DNA from: CAYNYM01 sp049366815 | GTDB lineage: Bacteria; Desulfobacterota; DSM-4660; Desulfatiglandales; HGW-15 | DNA length: 55,749 nucleotides | Reading direction: 5' to 3' | Assembly (NCBI GenBank): GCA_049366815.1 | Contig: JBMNCO010000113.1 | Location: 1 to 55,749 of the forward strand | Notes under the pieces: generated by a model | What the model was told of the DNA's origin: nothing | Seen by the model: the letters and a program-made list of their open reading frames with translations, nothing else | The model's database searches: none | Shown here: positions 1 to 8,795 of the stretch, one piece after another | Position numbering within the stretch: the first letter of the stretch is position 1 | Layout of the letters: each line of letters begins with the position of its first letter | Translations under genes and position numbers: made by a program

Positions 1-1
1 T

Positions 2-235
2 ATGAAACGCAATCTCACCCTGTCCATTGATGATGACCTCCTCAACAAGGCCAGGATCATCTGTCAAAAAAGGCATACGACGCTGACAAAATTTGTGAGA
101 TCCCATTTGGAATCATTGGTCCACCATGACGAAGAATACCAGGGTGCCATGAAACGAATCATCGCGTTGATGAATGAAAGACCGATTCGTGTCGGGGAAA
201 AAGCCTGGTCCCGAGAGGCGCTGCATGAGCGATAA
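2..235 (+). CDS. RHH-type antitoxin (DUF6364-like) of a toxin-antitoxin pair
   Basis: A 77-residue protein that probably neutralises the PIN ribonuclease encoded just downstream and represses the pair's own promoter. The N-terminus (MKRNLTLSIDDDLLNKARII) has the short beta-strand followed by a helix seen in ribbon-helix-helix or DUF6364-type antitoxins. The C-terminal third, with GEKAWSREAL, is probably the toxin-wrapping tail. The ATG is at the second base of the window, so any promoter and ribosome binding site lie outside and a longer N-terminus cannot be excluded. The stop overlaps the toxin start by 11 bases, which is typical of translationally coupled pairs. The family call rests on the N-terminal pattern and the partner gene. 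Confidence 0.8.
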   Translation: MKRNLTLSIDDDLLNKARIICQKRHTTLTKFVRSHLESLVHHDEEYQGAMKRIIALMNERPIRVGEKAWSREALHER

Positions 236-659
236 TATCTTCTTTGATACCAATGTGTTGGTCTATGGTTTTGATTCGTTGGATTTTCATAAACATGACA
301 TCGCCTCACGTCTTATTATCGAGTCCTTTGAGCAGGGCACCGGAGTCCTCAGCACACAAGTCCTGAAAGAGTTCTATGTTACCGTTACTCAAAAGATCTC
401 CCACACCATGCCCGTGGAGAAGGCTGAACAGGTCGTTCGTGACTTTGCTCTGTGGCCGGTTGTGGAAACCACTGTTCCCCTTATCCTGCGAGGCATCCAC
501 ATTCAGCTCAAAAACAGGTTGTCCTTCTGGGATGCCATGATCGTAGCAGCGGCGAAAAATGGGGACTGTTCTTTGCTCTATACCGAAGACCTTGGCCACG
601 ACACGGTCATAGAAGGTATCCGCATCCGCAATCCATTCGCAAACCACGAGCCTGCCTGA
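225..659 (+). CDS. PIN-domain ribonuclease toxin (VapC-like)
   Basis: A 144-residue single PIN domain, the usual size for VapC-type toxins, which cut RNA using a Mg2+ site of acidic residues. The first acidic residue lies in FFDTNVLVYGFD near the N-terminus. A conserved Glu follows in LKEFYVTV, and late Asp residues lie in SFWDAMIVAAA and YTEDLGHD. The ATG at 225 overlaps the antitoxin stop. An upstream in-frame ATG at 174 would put 17 unlike residues before the beta-strand that starts every PIN domain, so it was not used. The active-site acids look intact, so the toxin is probably functional. Its RNA target cannot be read from sequence. Confidence 0.88.
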   Translation: MSDNIFFDTNVLVYGFDSLDFHKHDIASRLIIESFEQGTGVLSTQVLKEFYVTVTQKISHTMPVEKAEQVVRDFALWPVVETTVPLILRGIHIQLKNRLSFWDAMIVAAAKNGDCSLLYTEDLGHDTVIEGIRIRNPFANHEPA

Positions 660-1120
660 CGCCCACTTCATCCTTTTTCCATCCGCTCATGTCAGGAGCC
701 CTTAGAGAACCTTCCCCTTTGAGGTCTCGATTTGCGGCTTCAAATCAGAATCCCAAATTCCAACCGCACCATGCCCTTCCGTTTGGTCCAAAAATGGGGA
801 AAAACTCCCCTCATTCTACACCCCCACCTAGGTCATCTAATGTCCTACCTGAATTTTGCATGAATGATTTTGAATAGGATGAATAGCCATTTTAAATCAG
901 CATGTTATATTATATTTTCATAAAAGCTGAGGTATCGACCGGGCAATTTTTTGCAGGGTGACAAACGTTCAAAATTGTCCACCCTTCGGGGCAACGATTT
1001 TGTAAAATCCGCTGCGCTGTAAAGGGTTCGCGGTAAAGTGCTACAGCTTTACCCTTGATGCCTTGCATCTTTCACAAACTCGGCGCCTGCAAAATCCAGG
1101 TCCCAGGTCCCCCCAAAAGG
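660..1120. other. Intergenic, no gene recognised
   Basis: About 460 bases between the toxin gene and the 3' end of the WYL regulator gene, which converge here. Short open frames exist but none has a good ribosome binding site or a recognisable product. The AT-rich stretch around 880-930 is the only compositional change seen. No convincing hairpin terminator was found for either gene. Confidence 0.5.
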
Positions 1121-2092
1121 TCATTTTGCGACATAAATCTTGGTCATCTTTTCGATCTCCGCCCTGATTTCCTCCCGCAGGGCCTCGGGCGCGATCACCT
1201 CCACGTCCGCGCCGAACTGGAGCACCCGCATTCTCACCTCCCGGAAATCGGACACCGGGAAGGTCAGTCGAAGGCCGCCGTCCGGGAGTTCCTGCATTGC
1301 CTGGTCACGGTGCCAGGCCTGCTCACGGATCCAGGGTGCCCGGAAGGCGTTGAACTCCAGGATCACGCGGACCGAATCCGCTCCCTGGAAGATGCCGAAG
1401 CTCTCCTGGATCAGGGGGTCCCATTCCTCCCTGGGCCTGGGGTCAAAATGCTCCCCTGTCAACAGGGTGTCGGACATGCGGGAGAGATAAAATTTGCGCC
1501 AGCCCCCACGCAGACGGCACCAGCCGATCAGGACCCAACTGCCCATGTAGTGCTGGAGATGGTGCGGGGCGATCTTTCTTGAGGTTGCCCGGCCCCCTGC
1601 CGGTGAGATATAGCGGCACGCTATGACCCGCTCCTCGAGGAGGGCCGTCGTTACGGTCCGGAATGTGGCGGCCGGGGCCGGAGAGTGGCCGTTCCACACG
1701 GCCGAGAAGGCGTGGCGGAGTTTTTCCCGGCTGTATCCGATCTCCCCCATGACCGCCATCAGTTTCCGCCCGAAGGAGTGGATGCTTTCGCTGATGAGGC
1801 CTCCGGCGCTTTCGGACAGGAGATTCCTGGCAAGAAGAATGGAGACGAGCTCCGCCTGTGAGACTTGAATTTCAGGAAGGGTGAAACTCCGGTCCGCATA
1901 CCGGTAACCTTTAAGGCCCGGGTCATATTCAAGGGGGGCCAGGAGGCGGTCACGCAGGAATTCTATACTGCGCTGGGCCGTCTTAATGGAAATTTCAAAA
2001 TGCTCCGCAAGCTTCCTCGCGTTGGGGTAACGGCCCATGCGGACCTGGTTGTCGAACCAGTAATATCTTTCGAGTGCGAGGAGTTCACCCAT
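1121..2092 (-). CDS. WYL-domain transcriptional regulator
   Basis: A 323-residue YafY/PafC-type regulator. Residues 1-70 form a winged helix (ARKLAEHFEISIKTAQRSIE). Residues 140-220 hold a WYL ligand-sensing domain with the CRYISPAGG strand and the WVLIGWCRLRGGWRKFYLSR core. The C-terminal WCX-like part ends near VEVIAPEALREEI. WYL proteins sense ligands, often nucleic acid, and act as activators or repressors. The start is supported by AGGAGG eight bases upstream of the ATG. The gene is monocistronic and the nearest genes do not suggest a target. WYL regulators often sit near defence genes, but none is visible here apart from the toxin-antitoxin pair 460 bases away. Confidence 0.9.
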   Translation of the reverse strand: MGELLALERYYWFDNQVRMGRYPNARKLAEHFEISIKTAQRSIEFLRDRLLAPLEYDPGLKGYRYADRSFTLPEIQVSQAELVSILLARNLLSESAGGLISESIHSFGRKLMAVMGEIGYSREKLRHAFSAVWNGHSPAPAATFRTVTTALLEERVIACRYISPAGGRATSRKIAPHHLQHYMGSWVLIGWCRLRGGWRKFYLSRMSDTLLTGEHFDPRPREEWDPLIQESFGIFQGADSVRVILEFNAFRAPWIREQAWHRDQAMQELPDGGLRLTFPVSDFREVRMRVLQFGADVEVIAPEALREEIRAEIEKMTKIYVAK

Positions 2093-2584
2093 CGTGTCCT
2101 CCTAGAAAGGGAAGTACCCGATGGGGCCTCACCTGCTTCTGCCCAGACTGGAAAGGCGGGGTATCGCGGCCGGAAAATGTGGAGAGCGTGTCTTTCGTTT
2201 CCATACTAGAACGTGATAAGTCGAAGAGGAGAGCGGAGAAGTTTCCCAGATTCAAAAAAATACGTATAAAATACCGCTCTTCAGTTGCAATAAGAAAATC
2301 TTGGTCCGGAAATACTGAAGGAAATTCATAGACTTCTTTTTGTTTTTTGTCAAGGATGACAGACTTTTCTGAATTGGCTTTCATGCCTCAACATGAATTG
2401 CATGCACGAAGCGTCTGGGGAAATTTGGCAGCAGAATGCATCCTTTAAGGTGATTGGGCAGAGGGAATGGAAAGAGATTGGAGCCGATTTTTGAATGGAG
2501 GCGTGAGGAGCAAAGAGAATTGTTTTGTCGGCACTTCAATCCAATTGCACAGGCCATGTCTTCTCAGCTTTGAGAAGGTCCCAT
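2093..2584. other. Intergenic upstream of the WYL gene
   Basis: About 490 bases between the start of the WYL regulator gene and the terminator of the cytidylate kinase-like gene. It must hold the WYL promoter on the minus strand. The section 2230-2330 is AT-rich (many AAA and TAT runs) and is the likeliest place, but no clean -35/-10 pair stands out. No gene is recognised. Confidence 0.45.
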
Positions 2585-2640
2585 GAAAAGAAAGGGTGTC
2601 CTCTCCCGGCATTCCATTGGTCCGCCGGGAGAGACACCCT
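2585..2640 (-). terminator. Rho-independent terminator after the cytidylate kinase-like gene
   Basis: Read on the minus strand, AGGGTGTCTCTCCCGGC pairs with a downstream arm of the same length carrying one bulged base. The loop is 13 nt and a U-rich tract (TTTCTTTTC) follows. The stem is about 17 bp and very GC-rich. It lies 30 bases past the stop codon and probably ends the four-gene minus-strand transcript that starts at the acyl-CoA dehydrogenase gene. Confidence 0.88.
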
Positions 2641-2669
2641 CATAAAGAACCCGTTGATCCTGTTCCGGG

Positions 2670-3485
2670 TTACCAGTACCAGTCCGATCCCATGCCCACA
2701 TCGGACTCTACAGACAATACCCCCTTGACTTCCTTTGCGACAACGGGAATAGCATCCATCACGGCCTCTGATGCGACGTTTCCGTTTATTGTCACTTTTC
2801 CGCTGTCGGCCTGAACCTTGACAAAAGAGGCCTTGGTCCGCGGATCCTTGGCCAGGGTGATCCACACCCTGCTGCTGAGGGCAAGATCCTCAAGTATCTT
2901 TTTGGATTCGGCCGTGGGCTTGAAGTCATCCAGCTCGACGATGCGCACAACCGTCTCGCATGCACCCTCAAGACTCATCCGTTCGAGATTCAGGACAATG
3001 TCATAATTGGCGGCGTTCTGCCAGTCAACCCCGTAAAGAAAACGGGTCCAGCGGTCCCGCTCGTGATCAACTTTTCGGATGTATGCAATGGCCTCCTCCC
3101 GGCCCATTTTTAATCGTTCCATACAGGCGGTTACACGGAATTCCATGTCCGCGATCACCCTGATGCGAAGGATGCGCGAAATATCACCGAGAAGAAGATG
3201 GCCCACGTGGCCGTGATACACCAGATTTCCTGATTCGACCTTGTCCAGGAGTACTGCGGTGAGGCATTTTAAATAGGCAATACGTTTCCCCGGAACTTCC
3301 TGCCAAAAAGGGGGCGGCTCGTTAATGGCGGAGGAAAGTTCATTTTCCGATATTCCAAAGCTTTTCGCCGCATCCTGCATGATCTCTTCACGGCTGAAGC
3401 AGGGATAACCCAGACGTTCGGCCAGTCGTTCCGCCAGAATCTTTCCCCCACTGAAGGTACCGCGGGAAACCGTGATGATCGCCAT
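2670..3485 (-). CDS. Cytidylate kinase-like protein with C-terminal BON domain
   Basis: A 271-residue protein. Residues 1-190 match the cytidylate kinase-like family (AAK6/PF13189). It opens with ITVSRGTFSGGKILAERLAE, a degenerate P-loop typical of that family, and has the Arg-rich lid RKVDHERDRWTRFLYG. Residues 195-265 form a BON-type alpha/beta domain (KVQADSGKVTINGNVASEAV). BON domains usually bind membranes or ligands and are mostly periplasmic, so their fusion to a cytoplasmic kinase-like domain is uncommon. No signal peptide is seen, so a cytoplasmic site is inferred. AAGGAGG precedes the ATG. It is the last gene of a minus-strand set after ubiE. The substrate is unknown; CMP phosphorylation is not assured. 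Confidence 0.85.
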   Translation of the reverse strand: MAIITVSRGTFSGGKILAERLAERLGYPCFSREEIMQDAAKSFGISENELSSAINEPPPFWQEVPGKRIAYLKCLTAVLLDKVESGNLVYHGHVGHLLLGDISRILRIRVIADMEFRVTACMERLKMGREEAIAYIRKVDHERDRWTRFLYGVDWQNAANYDIVLNLERMSLEGACETVVRIVELDDFKPTAESKKILEDLALSSRVWITLAKDPRTKASFVKVQADSGKVTINGNVASEAVMDAIPVVAKEVKGVLSVESDVGMGSDWYW

Positions 3486-3606
3486 GATAGCCCTCCTTTC
3501 TGCATCCTTTGAAATTTTGAGTTGACAGCAAATCCGAATGAAAGGGATGAGACCTTTTCAACCCCCGCCGGTGTAATCCAACAACCAATACCCTGTTTAT
3601 TCTATA

Positions 3607-4347
3607 TCATTTTGGTCCCTTTTCCAAAATAGAATGTACGCGCTGTTTGTCCTTCTTGAAACCGCTGTAGATTTTTGCAATGCCGCAAGTGAGTTTCCGG
3701 ACCTGAAGACGGTCCAGGCCGGCCGACGCGATCTCCCGCAAAAATGTGGCCGAATCCGGGAAGGCCTTCACGGATTCGACGAAATAGGTGTATGCGTTCG
3801 GGCTTTTCGCAATCCGGTTGCCTATGGGCGGCAGGATATGGTCAAAGTAAAGACGATAGAGAAGGCCCAAGAGCGGATTCTCCGGATAATCGAACTCCAT
3901 CACAAGGAGCTGGCCGCCGGGTTTAAGGACGCGGCTGAATTCGGCAAGGGCCTGCTGACGCTGGGGGATGTTCCGGATCCCGAAGGCGATGGTCACCGCG
4001 TCAAAGGAGGCGTCCAGGAAAGGCAGGCATCGATTGTCCCCCGTGAAGAGGCGGATCCTGTCTTGCAACTGCATCGCCCTCACCTTTTTCCGGCCGATCT
4101 CCAGCATGCGAGGAGAAAAATCCAGGCCGATGATCCTGCTCCGGGGACGCCGTCTGCTGATCTCGATGGCGACCTCGGCCGTTCCGGTGGCGGCATCCAG
4201 GATAAGGGCCCGGTCCCGTGTCTCTATGGCCTCGGCGAAGATCCTTCTCCAGGCTACATCTCTTCTGAGAGAGAGAAAGCTGTTCTGGAAGTCATAGGAA
4301 AACGCGACGTCATCAAACAGCCTCCGGACATTCAAATCCTTTGTCAT
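3607..4347 (-). CDS. ubiE: UbiE/MenG-type quinone methyltransferase
   Basis: A 246-residue class I SAM methyltransferase of the UbiE/COQ5 family, which methylates the ring of demethylmenaquinone or a ubiquinone precursor. The N-terminal signature FDDVAFSYDFQNSFLSL resembles the family's F-x-x-VA-x-x-YD pattern. The SAM-binding loop is ILDAATGTAEVAIE and the post-I acidic residue sits in IIGLDFSPRMLEIG. Motif III lies in FDAVTIAFGIRN, where the family has (S)FGLRN. Menaquinone is expected in this lineage, so MenG is the likelier role and would supply quinone to the Nqr/Sdh complexes of this window (inference). The spacing of 58 bases to the Nudix gene upstream suggests cotranscription. Confidence 0.9.
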   Translation of the reverse strand: MTKDLNVRRLFDDVAFSYDFQNSFLSLRRDVAWRRIFAEAIETRDRALILDAATGTAEVAIEISRRRPRSRIIGLDFSPRMLEIGRKKVRAMQLQDRIRLFTGDNRCLPFLDASFDAVTIAFGIRNIPQRQQALAEFSRVLKPGGQLLVMEFDYPENPLLGLLYRLYFDHILPPIGNRIAKSPNAYTYFVESVKAFPDSATFLREIASAGLDRLQVRKLTCGIAKIYSGFKKDKQRVHSILEKGPK

Positions 4348-4405
4348 GGGGCCATGTCCTTATTTTGTGCGCTCGCTGCTTCCGGAAGGCGCTGTGCCCG
4401 GGAAT

Positions 4406-5308
4406 CTAGGCCCTGACGGGCAGCCAGATCCCCTCGTGCAGCCAGATACGTGAAAAGGCATCCCCGGGAGAGACCACCTTGTCCGCGAGCCTGTCGTAAT
4501 CTATCTCGATCTCCTGCCCGTACATGGGATCCCAGGGCTCCAGGATCACACCGCCATTTTCAGACTTCACGAAAACGGGCCTGCGCGGTTCGCCCCAGGA
4601 CTTGGTCCGGACCGCTTTTTCCAGTTCCCGCAGGCTCCTGAAGGCCAGCAATTCATGAAGGGTGATCACCGTCGGCGGACTCAGGGGAATCGCGCCTTCC
4701 ATATTCCCCCTGAGGCCGTCTTCCGGCCTGACCCACAGGCCATGGACGGTCTCCAGGTCATCCGGGACGCATTTCTGAGCCTCAGGCATGAAGGCCAGGA
4801 AGAAACGCGTATCAAATCGTCTGTGCATGGCCTCCGGGGTAATCCAGTGTGCCCAGGGGAAAAGCTCCGAAAAGGACAGCGACCACCCTTCCCCCAGTAC
4901 CTTTTCTTTAAACCATCCCTCACCCAGTGCGCCCGAGGACCGAAGCCGGCAGACCCTGTCCAGGGATTCCTCGAACCCCGCCTCTTTGCGTGAAAGGAAT
5001 ACCCCCGCCTCTTCGAAGGTCTCACGGATCGCCGCCACCCCGTATGCGATGATCCCCCTCAGATCCAGGCCGTGCCCGAACCTGCCCAGAAGCGATTCGG
5101 CGGACAGATCGATACAGTCTTTCCAGGATTCGGCATGCCATTCCTCCGGGTCCACGGCACCCCCGGGGAACACATAATTGCCCGGGAAAAAACCGCTCCC
5201 CCTGCTCCGCTTGAGCAGGTAAACCTGGAGATCTCCTTCCTGTTCTCTGACGAGGATAATGGTTGAAGCGGGCCTCACTTCCTTTATGTCTCGTTCGTTT
5301 ATCTCCAT
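4406..5308 (-). CDS. Nudix hydrolase, NUDT7/NUDT19-like (CoA or acyl-CoA diphosphatase type)
   Basis: A 300-residue Nudix protein. The Nudix box is split by a long insertion, as in peroxisomal NUDT7/NUDT19-like enzymes: GGAVDPEEWHAESW comes first and AAIRETFEEAGVFLSR later. The REx2EE core that binds metal is intact. Family members hydrolyse CoA or acyl-CoA to phosphopantetheine and 3',5'-ADP. The position directly after an acyl-CoA dehydrogenase gene fits that role, but the substrate is inferred. The N-terminus (RPASTIILVREQEGDLQVYL) is the usual first strand of the fold. The ribosome binding site is weak (GCGGG), so the start is less certain than the family. Confidence 0.85.
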   Translation of the reverse strand: MEINERDIKEVRPASTIILVREQEGDLQVYLLKRSRGSGFFPGNYVFPGGAVDPEEWHAESWKDCIDLSAESLLGRFGHGLDLRGIIAYGVAAIRETFEEAGVFLSRKEAGFEESLDRVCRLRSSGALGEGWFKEKVLGEGWSLSFSELFPWAHWITPEAMHRRFDTRFFLAFMPEAQKCVPDDLETVHGLWVRPEDGLRGNMEGAIPLSPPTVITLHELLAFRSLRELEKAVRTKSWGEPRRPVFVKSENGGVILEPWDPMYGQEIEIDYDRLADKVVSPGDAFSRIWLHEGIWLPVRA

Positions 5309-5371
5309 GACCCGCTATGTTAACCAACTATCCCGGAATTCACAAGGATTGTTATGAGTTTTCAGGAACGA

Positions 5372-6544
5372 TCAGCCCTTGCGCTCTCCCGGTCTCCCGG
5401 CCTGCCTCTGTTTCATCATCTCCCTGAAGATCACCAGTTTCTGGACATCCTGGGTCCCCTCCCCTATGGATTCGGCCCAGGCATCCATGGGAAATTTATG
5501 GATGGGGTGGTCGAATATGACGGAAGATGCCCCAAAAATGTCCGCGGCCCATTGCGTTACCCTTCGAGCGGTCTCCACGGCCATATACTTGGCGACCGAT
5601 GATTCGAGGCGAAAATCATCCTGGTGTTCCATGGCCCAGCAGGCCTTCAAGAGCAAAAGGCGCACGGCCTCTATGCGGGCTCGGCAGTCCGCCGCTTCAA
5701 AGGCCTTGGCCTGGAAGTTCCATATCCTTTCACCGAAGACTTTCCTTTTCTCGCCATGATCAAGGGCCAGTTCCAGTGCCCCCTGCGCCGTGCCCAGGGT
5801 CAGGGCGCTGAAATGGACCCGGCTGTGATTGAAGAGGCTCAGGACCTGCTGGAGCCCCCTCCCGCGTTCACCGAGGAGGTGATCATCCGGGACAAAGACC
5901 CTGTTCAGGGCGATTCGGGTCAGGTCCGACGGGAGCAAGACGTGCTTTTTCAGTTTTGTTCTCTTTACACCGTCCCCGGAAAGATCCACCAGGAACATGG
6001 ACAACCTTCGGTTCCTCTCAGCCTCGGCGTCGGAAATCGCCGTGACCAAGGCAAAGTCGCTGACAAGGGCATTGGACACATAGGCCTTGCTTCCCGTCAG
6101 GCGCCAGCCTCCCTTGACCTTTTCCGCATTCATGGCAATACCCGCCACATCGGTTCCGGCCGTGTTTTCAGAGTTCCCGAGGCAGAACAGCAGGTCGCCT
6201 CGCACCCCGGGGGGCCCATACGCCTCTTTCAGTCTGTCCGACCCGAAGAAATCCAGGGCACCCAGCCCCAGGTCCGTGTGCACCATGACGGCCAGGGCCA
6301 CCCCGGGGGATATGCGGGCGATCTCTTCCATGACCATCACGGCCTGCTGGTGCGACCGCCTCCTGAGGACATTTTTCTCCGCCTCAAAACCGAACCATCC
6401 GTTCCCGCCCATGGCCTCGAAGAAAGGCCTGGGTATGACGCCTTTCCTGAACCAGGCTGAAATGTAGGGCGCCAGATTCTTCTGCAGAAAGGCCTTGAAA
6501 TCCGTCCTTTGGCGAACGTCTTCTTCAGAGATTGAAAAATCCAT
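5372..6544 (-). CDS. Acyl-CoA dehydrogenase
   Basis: A 390-residue FAD enzyme that introduces the alpha-beta double bond in acyl-CoA and passes electrons to ETF. All three parts are present: a helical N-terminal domain (1-120), a beta domain with LGNSENTAGTDVAGI and WRLTGSKAYVSNA, and a C-terminal helical domain. The catalytic Glu is in AESIGEGTQDVQKL near residue 365, matching the short-chain family's YEGT motif with E retained. HSRVHFSALTLGTAQGA is the usual FAD-contact helix. GAGAAGGAG lies upstream of the ATG. It is the first gene of the minus-strand set, and its promoter must lie in 6545-6943. Chain-length preference cannot be told from sequence alone. Confidence 0.93.
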   Translation of the reverse strand: MDFSISEEDVRQRTDFKAFLQKNLAPYISAWFRKGVIPRPFFEAMGGNGWFGFEAEKNVLRRRSHQQAVMVMEEIARISPGVALAVMVHTDLGLGALDFFGSDRLKEAYGPPGVRGDLLFCLGNSENTAGTDVAGIAMNAEKVKGGWRLTGSKAYVSNALVSDFALVTAISDAEAERNRRLSMFLVDLSGDGVKRTKLKKHVLLPSDLTRIALNRVFVPDDHLLGERGRGLQQVLSLFNHSRVHFSALTLGTAQGALELALDHGEKRKVFGERIWNFQAKAFEAADCRARIEAVRLLLLKACWAMEHQDDFRLESSVAKYMAVETARRVTQWAADIFGASSVIFDHPIHKFPMDAWAESIGEGTQDVQKLVIFREMMKQRQAGRPGERKG

Positions 6545-6943
6545 TCTTTTGCTCCTTCTCCGCCCTTCGGCGTGCTCGACGCGCGAAATGCAATGGAAAG
6601 ACCTTTGAGCGCCTCCCTCGGTCTACCCGACAGACCGGGCTCAACCGGCCGTCCACCCATGATACACAACACCGTGGGGTGATCAAAACATTTTGTCGGG
6701 CGCCCCCTCAATCCTTTAAATTTTTTCAGCAGTGTCCGCTCAGGATTTTACAGAAGCTGCTTTCCACACAGTTATTGGAACGGGCTAAATTCATACCTTT
6801 TTTTAAATTCAGTGTTTTCCTGGCTAAAATTAGGTTGTTCACCCCATTTCACAAACAGAGAGGGCGGAGTATTTTTTCAAGTCAATCCGCACTATTTTTT
6901 CTCAACTTACTTTTCCCTTTGGGCCGGATAAAGGAGGCGCACC
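6545..6943. other. Divergent intergenic region between acyl-CoA dehydrogenase and the Nqr-like operon
   Basis: About 400 bases separating oppositely oriented transcription units, so promoters for both are expected here. The section 6780-6910 is AT-rich (TTTTTTTAAATTC, CACTATTTTTTCTC). No clear sigma-70 pair or sigma-54 match was found. No NqrA or RnfC coding remnant is visible on either strand. Confidence 0.5.
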
Positions 6944-7135
6944 ATGGAGAGCGTGATGCTCGCCTACGGGGGATACAATGAGGGAGGCCGGGATATCCTC
7001 TTTGCCGTCCTCTCCCGCCGGGGCGACCGGGACAAAATTCCGTTGACGCTCATGCATGCATCTTCTATTTTATTTAGATCACATGTGAATCCGTTAGGTG
7101 AGGTCAGGATCTTTACGTTGTCGAGACCGTCGTGA
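6944..7135 (+). CDS. Possible small ORF or truncated gene start upstream of nqrB
   Basis: A 63-codon frame behind an unusually good ribosome binding site, AAAGGAGG six bases before the ATG. The first 35 codons (MESVMLAYGGYNEGG onwards) have the GC-rich third positions of real genes here. The remainder becomes AT-rich and loses that bias. I do not recognise the product. It may be a leader ORF for the nqr operon, or the 5' stub of a gene whose body was lost, which would fit the missing first operon gene. It does not resemble the N-terminus of NqrA or RnfC. Confidence is low because it is short and has no known homologue by eye. Confidence 0.35.
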   Translation: MESVMLAYGGYNEGGRDILFAVLSRRGDRDKIPLTLMHASSILFRSHVNPLGEVRIFTLSRPS

Positions 7136-7186
7136 TAATCCAGAAACAGGTTCCTTGTTCATACACTTCAATATAGAATAGGCCTC

Positions 7187-8152
7187 ATGGAAAATGCGAG
7201 ACCCTCCAGCCGGTTCCGCCCCTCAGGCAGGCTCTTTCAGATGCAAACCGTCATGCTCCGGGTCTGCTATGCCCTGATCCCCCTGGTCATCGCTTCCGTC
7301 TATCTTTTTGGATGGCGCTCTCTGGCGCTCATTGCACTGGTTTTCCTGTTCGGCATCGGATCGGAGGCCATGTTCACCCTGAGGCAGGGAAAGCCTGTGA
7401 CCTCAGCCGTTTTTGTGACCTGTCTCATCTTTTCTCTCTCGCTTCCCCCTACCCTCCCGTTTTGGATGGCCGTGGTCGGCATCGTGGCCGGTGTGGTCTT
7501 GGGCAAGATGGCCTTCGGAGGGTTCGGACAAAACGTCTTCAACCCGGCCATGGCAGGCCGTTGTTTCATCTATATAACCTTCCCTGTTCAGATGACCAAC
7601 ACCTGGGCCGAGCCCATGTGGGGAGGTATCGCCGGGTTCGGCAGTTGGTCCTTTCCGGCGGACGCCGTCACCCGGGCCACCCCTCTCACCGACCTGAAGG
7701 CGGGCCTTTCCCTTTCCCTTCAGGACCTCTTTCTAGGCAATGTTGCGGGTTCCCTCGGGGAGACACCCGCCCTCCTGATCCTCCTTGGCGGAGGCTACCT
7801 GATTTACCGCAAGGCGGCCTCCTGGAAATTGGCCGGATCCTGCCTCCTGGGCGGCATCCTTCTCAGCGCCGTCATGAATCTTGCCGGGGTTCCAGGCATT
7901 CCCTCGCCGGGCTATACCCTGCTGTCGGGATCTTTTCTCTTCGGGACCTTTTTTGTCGTGACGGAACCCGTATCCGGCGCAAAGACGGCATTGGGGCAAT
8001 GGATTTACGGCTTCATGATCGGCGGGCTTGCCGTCGTCCTGAGGGGGTTTTCCAATTTTTCCGAGGGCATCATGTTCTCAGTCCTCCTAATGAACGCCTT
8101 TGTCCCGATTTTGGATCGGACGATCCGTCAGGTCAAGGCCGAAAAGAGGTGA
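7187..8152 (+). CDS. nqrB: NqrB/RnfD-type membrane subunit of Na+-translocating electron-transfer complex
   Basis: A 321-residue polytopic membrane protein of the NqrB/RnfD family, with about nine to ten hydrophobic segments. The covalent FMN attachment site is visible as PADAVTRATPLT, where the last Thr would carry the flavin by a phosphodiester bond. FGQNVFNPAMAGRCF is the conserved family loop. At 321 residues it is shorter than typical NqrB (about 410) and closer to RnfD, lacking the longer NqrB N-terminal part. It is the first gene of an operon reading nqrB-C-D-E-F. The ribosome binding site is poor (AATAGGCCTC). The complex couples electron flow to Na+ or H+ export across the cytoplasmic membrane. 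Confidence 0.9.
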   Translation: MENARPSSRFRPSGRLFQMQTVMLRVCYALIPLVIASVYLFGWRSLALIALVFLFGIGSEAMFTLRQGKPVTSAVFVTCLIFSLSLPPTLPFWMAVVGIVAGVVLGKMAFGGFGQNVFNPAMAGRCFIYITFPVQMTNTWAEPMWGGIAGFGSWSFPADAVTRATPLTDLKAGLSLSLQDLFLGNVAGSLGETPALLILLGGGYLIYRKAASWKLAGSCLLGGILLSAVMNLAGVPGIPSPGYTLLSGSFLFGTFFVVTEPVSGAKTALGQWIYGFMIGGLAVVLRGFSNFSEGIMFSVLLMNAFVPILDRTIRQVKAEKR

Positions 8153-8159
8153 CGACGTC

Positions 8160-8795
8160 ATGAAAAAGCGCCTCTTTTCCATCCTCTATATGTTTGTTCT
8201 CACCTTGTGCTTTACCTCCATGGTGAGCGCCGTGAAGTACTTCAACGAGGAAAGGATAGAGACCAACCAGAGGGTAAAGCTGCAGAAGATTGTTCTCAAG
8301 GTCCTCGGCATACCTTTGCGGCAAAAGGCCGCGGATCAGGAACTGGTCAAGGTCTTCGACGCGCGGGTCAAGATTATAGAGGCCGAAGGCAAAGACATTT
8401 ACGTGGGGTATGAGGAGGACGGCCAAACCGTCCTGGGATATGCCTTCCCCGTTGAAGGGCCGGGGGTATGGGGACCGGTCCAGGGCATGGCGGCCGTGGA
8501 TCCCGGGGCCGCCAGGATCATCGGCATGGCCTTTTACAGACACTCCGAGACGCCCGGCCTCGGGGGAAGGATATCGGAAGATTGGTTCTCGAATCAGTTC
8601 AAGGGCCTTCCCCTTTCCCCTGTCGAAAGGGACAAAAAAATATTTCATCTGAAACCCGCAGGCACGGGAACGCGTCCTAATGAACTGGATGCCATTACCG
8701 GCGCCACCGGTACGAGCCGTGCGGTTGAGGCCTTCCTGAACCGGGAGATCAACCACTTTCTCGCAGAATTCAACGTGATTTCAGAAAGGAAATGA
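8160..8795 (+). CDS. nqrC: NqrC/RnfG-type FMN-binding subunit
   Basis: A 211-residue subunit with one N-terminal membrane anchor (residues 5-25) and a periplasmic FMN-binding domain. The covalent FMN site is LDAITGATGTSRAVEAFL, matching the family's SGAT-type motif with TGAT; the second Thr is the expected attachment residue. HSETPGLGGRISEDWF is the other conserved block. The ATG lies eight bases after the nqrB stop. The 3' end is read fully before the N-run, and its last bases reappear after the run (see the 55-base duplicate), so the gene itself is complete. Confidence 0.92.
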   Translation: MKKRLFSILYMFVLTLCFTSMVSAVKYFNEERIETNQRVKLQKIVLKVLGIPLRQKAADQELVKVFDARVKIIEAEGKDIYVGYEEDGQTVLGYAFPVEGPGVWGPVQGMAAVDPGAARIIGMAFYRHSETPGLGGRISEDWFSNQFKGLPLSPVERDKKIFHLKPAGTGTRPNELDAITGATGTSRAVEAFLNREINHFLAEFNVISERK

